Positions 62,923 to 64,000 of a stretch of DNA of 64,000 nucleotides are shown piece by piece. Location of the stretch: positions 3,297,001 through 3,361,000 of the forward strand of contig NZ_CP044310.1 of NCBI RefSeq assembly GCF_009664365.1. Reading direction: 5' to 3'. The DNA is from Paenibacillus xylanilyticus (GTDB taxonomy: Bacteria; Bacillota; Bacilli; Paenibacillales; Paenibacillaceae). The position numbers and the translations under genes were made by a program. The notes below the pieces were generated by a model that searched no databases, had not been told where the DNA came from, and was given only the letters and a program-made list of their open reading frames with translations. How positions within the stretch are numbered: position 1 is the first letter of the stretch; each line of letters starts with the position of its first letter.

Positions 62923-64000
62923 TCACGGTTCTACGATGACCCTGAGCTTTACTTGAGTCAGTTCTTGGTTCAGATCACGGTCAGGAGACAGATCAAAAAC
63001 AGGCAACCTGTCCCGGTTAAAGTGTACTCGGCGAAGACCTACAGATCTCTTGCCAACCGGATTCGGACCGATGCCATGGTACACCAGCATTAGATTGCCG
63101 TATTCATCCGTAACAAAGGAGTTGTGTCCTGGGCCGTACTCCTTCTCTACCGATAACGAAGATAATACAGGCGCGTTGCTCTTGACCCAGCTGCCGGGAT
63201 TCAAGAGATCCGTCCCTCTTTTGGCAGTCAAGGTTCCCACGACATAGGTAGGCTCATTAGCAGACCCACCGGAATATGTAATAAGAATATAATCGTCGGT
63301 AACGATACAATACGGGCCTTCATTATTGATCGTATGCCTGTTATTTTCCCAACCATAAAGCGGCCGTGTTATTAACACCGGATCACTGGTCAATTGCCAG
63401 GGTCTTGCTGGATCGATCGTAGCGATAAACAGCATGGAACCTGAGTCTTCCGGTGACCAGCGGCGCCAGGACCAGATGACATAAGATCCTCCATCGACTT
63501 CCAAGTACGTCATATCGAGTGTAATATCCAATGCCTCGCCGTCCTCGCGAACCGCCCCCAGATACACACCATCCTTATTAACCATGCGAATGGGAAGTTC
63601 CCAGTCAGATGCATTGAGGATTCGTCCTTGATTCTTCAGCTTCATAATGTGAGCCTGCGGCCCCCATACCGAACTGCTGACCGCAAAGAAAATGTATAGG
63701 TCGTTGCCCACGGCATGAAACTCGGGTGCCCAGAAGGTCTGGGTATATCCTCTGAGCTCATCTTTATCCAAAACGACATGCTCAATGGTATCGGGCGCAA
63801 ACAGGCCTTGAATGGTATCGGCTTCACGTACATACAGTCCGATATTGCCATTATCATCATTCGTTGCGATAAAATAGTACTTATCCTGCCATCTCAATAT
63901 GTGAGGATCTGCCCGGTCGACCGCGACGGGAAAAGGATAGAACTGCTGTATGACCGTCCCGGTGATCTCATAACTTCCCGACTGATGAAAGTTGATATCG
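62923..64000 (-). CDS. GH43 family glycoside hydrolase, partial (5' end outside window)
   Basis: The frame is open to the window edge; the visible part is 358 residues. GH43 residues: catalytic base in DRADPHILRWQDKYYFIATND, transition-state Asp in LDITLDMTYLEVDGGSYVIWSWRRW, catalytic Glu in NNEGPYCIVTDDYILITYSG, metal-site His in YGPGHNSFVTDEYG. Just upstream of the GH43 domain, at the edge, NFHQSGSYEITGTVIQQ resembles the end of a bacterial Ig-like domain, so the full protein is probably a larger, secreted, multi-domain enzyme. Distinct from the 327-residue cytoplasmic GH43 at 46080-47063. Confidence 0.87.
   Translation of the reverse strand, partial: DINFHQSGSYEITGTVIQQFYPFPVAVDRADPHILRWQDKYYFIATNDDNGNIGLYVREADTIQGLFAPDTIEHVVLDKDELRGYTQTFWAPEFHAVGNDLYIFFAVSSSVWGPQAHIMKLKNQGRILNASDWELPIRMVNKDGVYLGAVREDGEALDITLDMTYLEVDGGSYVIWSWRRWSPEDSGSMLFIATIDPARPWQLTSDPVLITRPLYGWENNRHTINNEGPYCIVTDDYILITYSGGSANEPTYVVGTLTAKRGTDLLNPGSWVKSNAPVLSSLSVEKEYGPGHNSFVTDEYGNLMLVYHGIGPNPVGKRSVGLRRVHFNRDRLPVFDLSPDRDLNQELTQVKLRVIVEP

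Noticed and set aside
1..64000. tRNA, rRNA, prophage or ICE genes
   Set aside because: None seen on either strand; accessory character here comes from repeats and remnants.

Overview
The window looks like chromosomal DNA from a spore-forming, low-to-moderate GC Gram-positive of the Paenibacillus type. The sequence evidence is: strong AGGAGG ribosome-binding sites with frequent TTG and GTG starts, an H-type small acid-soluble spore protein, a CotH-family spore-coat kinase homologue, two giant SLH-domain cell-wall proteins, and an AraN/P/Q-like sugar uptake operon with no ATPase of its own. No rRNA, tRNA, CRISPR array, intact transposase or prophage was recognised.

Layout. 1-6 kb: pyruvate oxidase, two oxidoreductases, a cytochrome P450 and a small L7/L12-like membrane protein. 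6.1-16.6 kb: a tightly packed six-gene plus-strand operon (MoxR-type AAA+ ATPase, DUF5682 protein, VWA protein, DUF4132 giant protein, SWIM zinc-finger protein, small helical protein), closed by a terminator and followed by a WG-repeat protein. It resembles the poorly understood E. coli yehL/M/P/I/Q set and is the most interesting functional unit here. 19-32 kb: small membrane proteins, a nitroreductase/HxlR pair, an amidohydrolase, a frameshifted glycosyltransferase, small spore genes including sspH, the threonine-degradation pair tdh-kbl, LysR and an SDR enzyme. This stretch is studded with short interspersed repeats and gene remnants. 32.6-40.7 kb: two paralogous SLH-anchored repeat proteins, visibly richer in G+C than their surroundings; the upstream one is frameshifted inside a tandem-repeat linker. 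41-46 kb: VOC, AraC and TetR genes, and an isochorismatase-fold hydrolase divergent from tetR across a perfect 25-bp-arm palindrome; then decayed DNA with a MocR remnant. 46-51.6 kb: a GH43 enzyme, two sugar permeases, a binding protein and a divergent GntR/LacI-type regulator (arabino-oligosaccharide-like cassette). 52-62.5 kb: a CotH lipoprotein kinase, quinone oxidoreductase/XRE, three aldo-keto reductases, a split IclR gene, GNAT and TetR. 62.9-64 kb: a second GH43 gene running off the window edge.

The main themes are (i) a conserved but functionally obscure AAA+/VWA/SWIM/DUF4132 system, (ii) cell-surface proteins, (iii) plant-polysaccharide use, (iv) many stress or detoxification oxidoreductases paired with one-component regulators, and (v) ongoing gene decay. 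At least three full-length genes are broken by single small indels (glycosyltransferase, SLH protein, IclR), and there are remnants of a response regulator, a MocR regulator, an MFS transporter and an AraC regulator. Family assignments are read from motifs; no database search was run.
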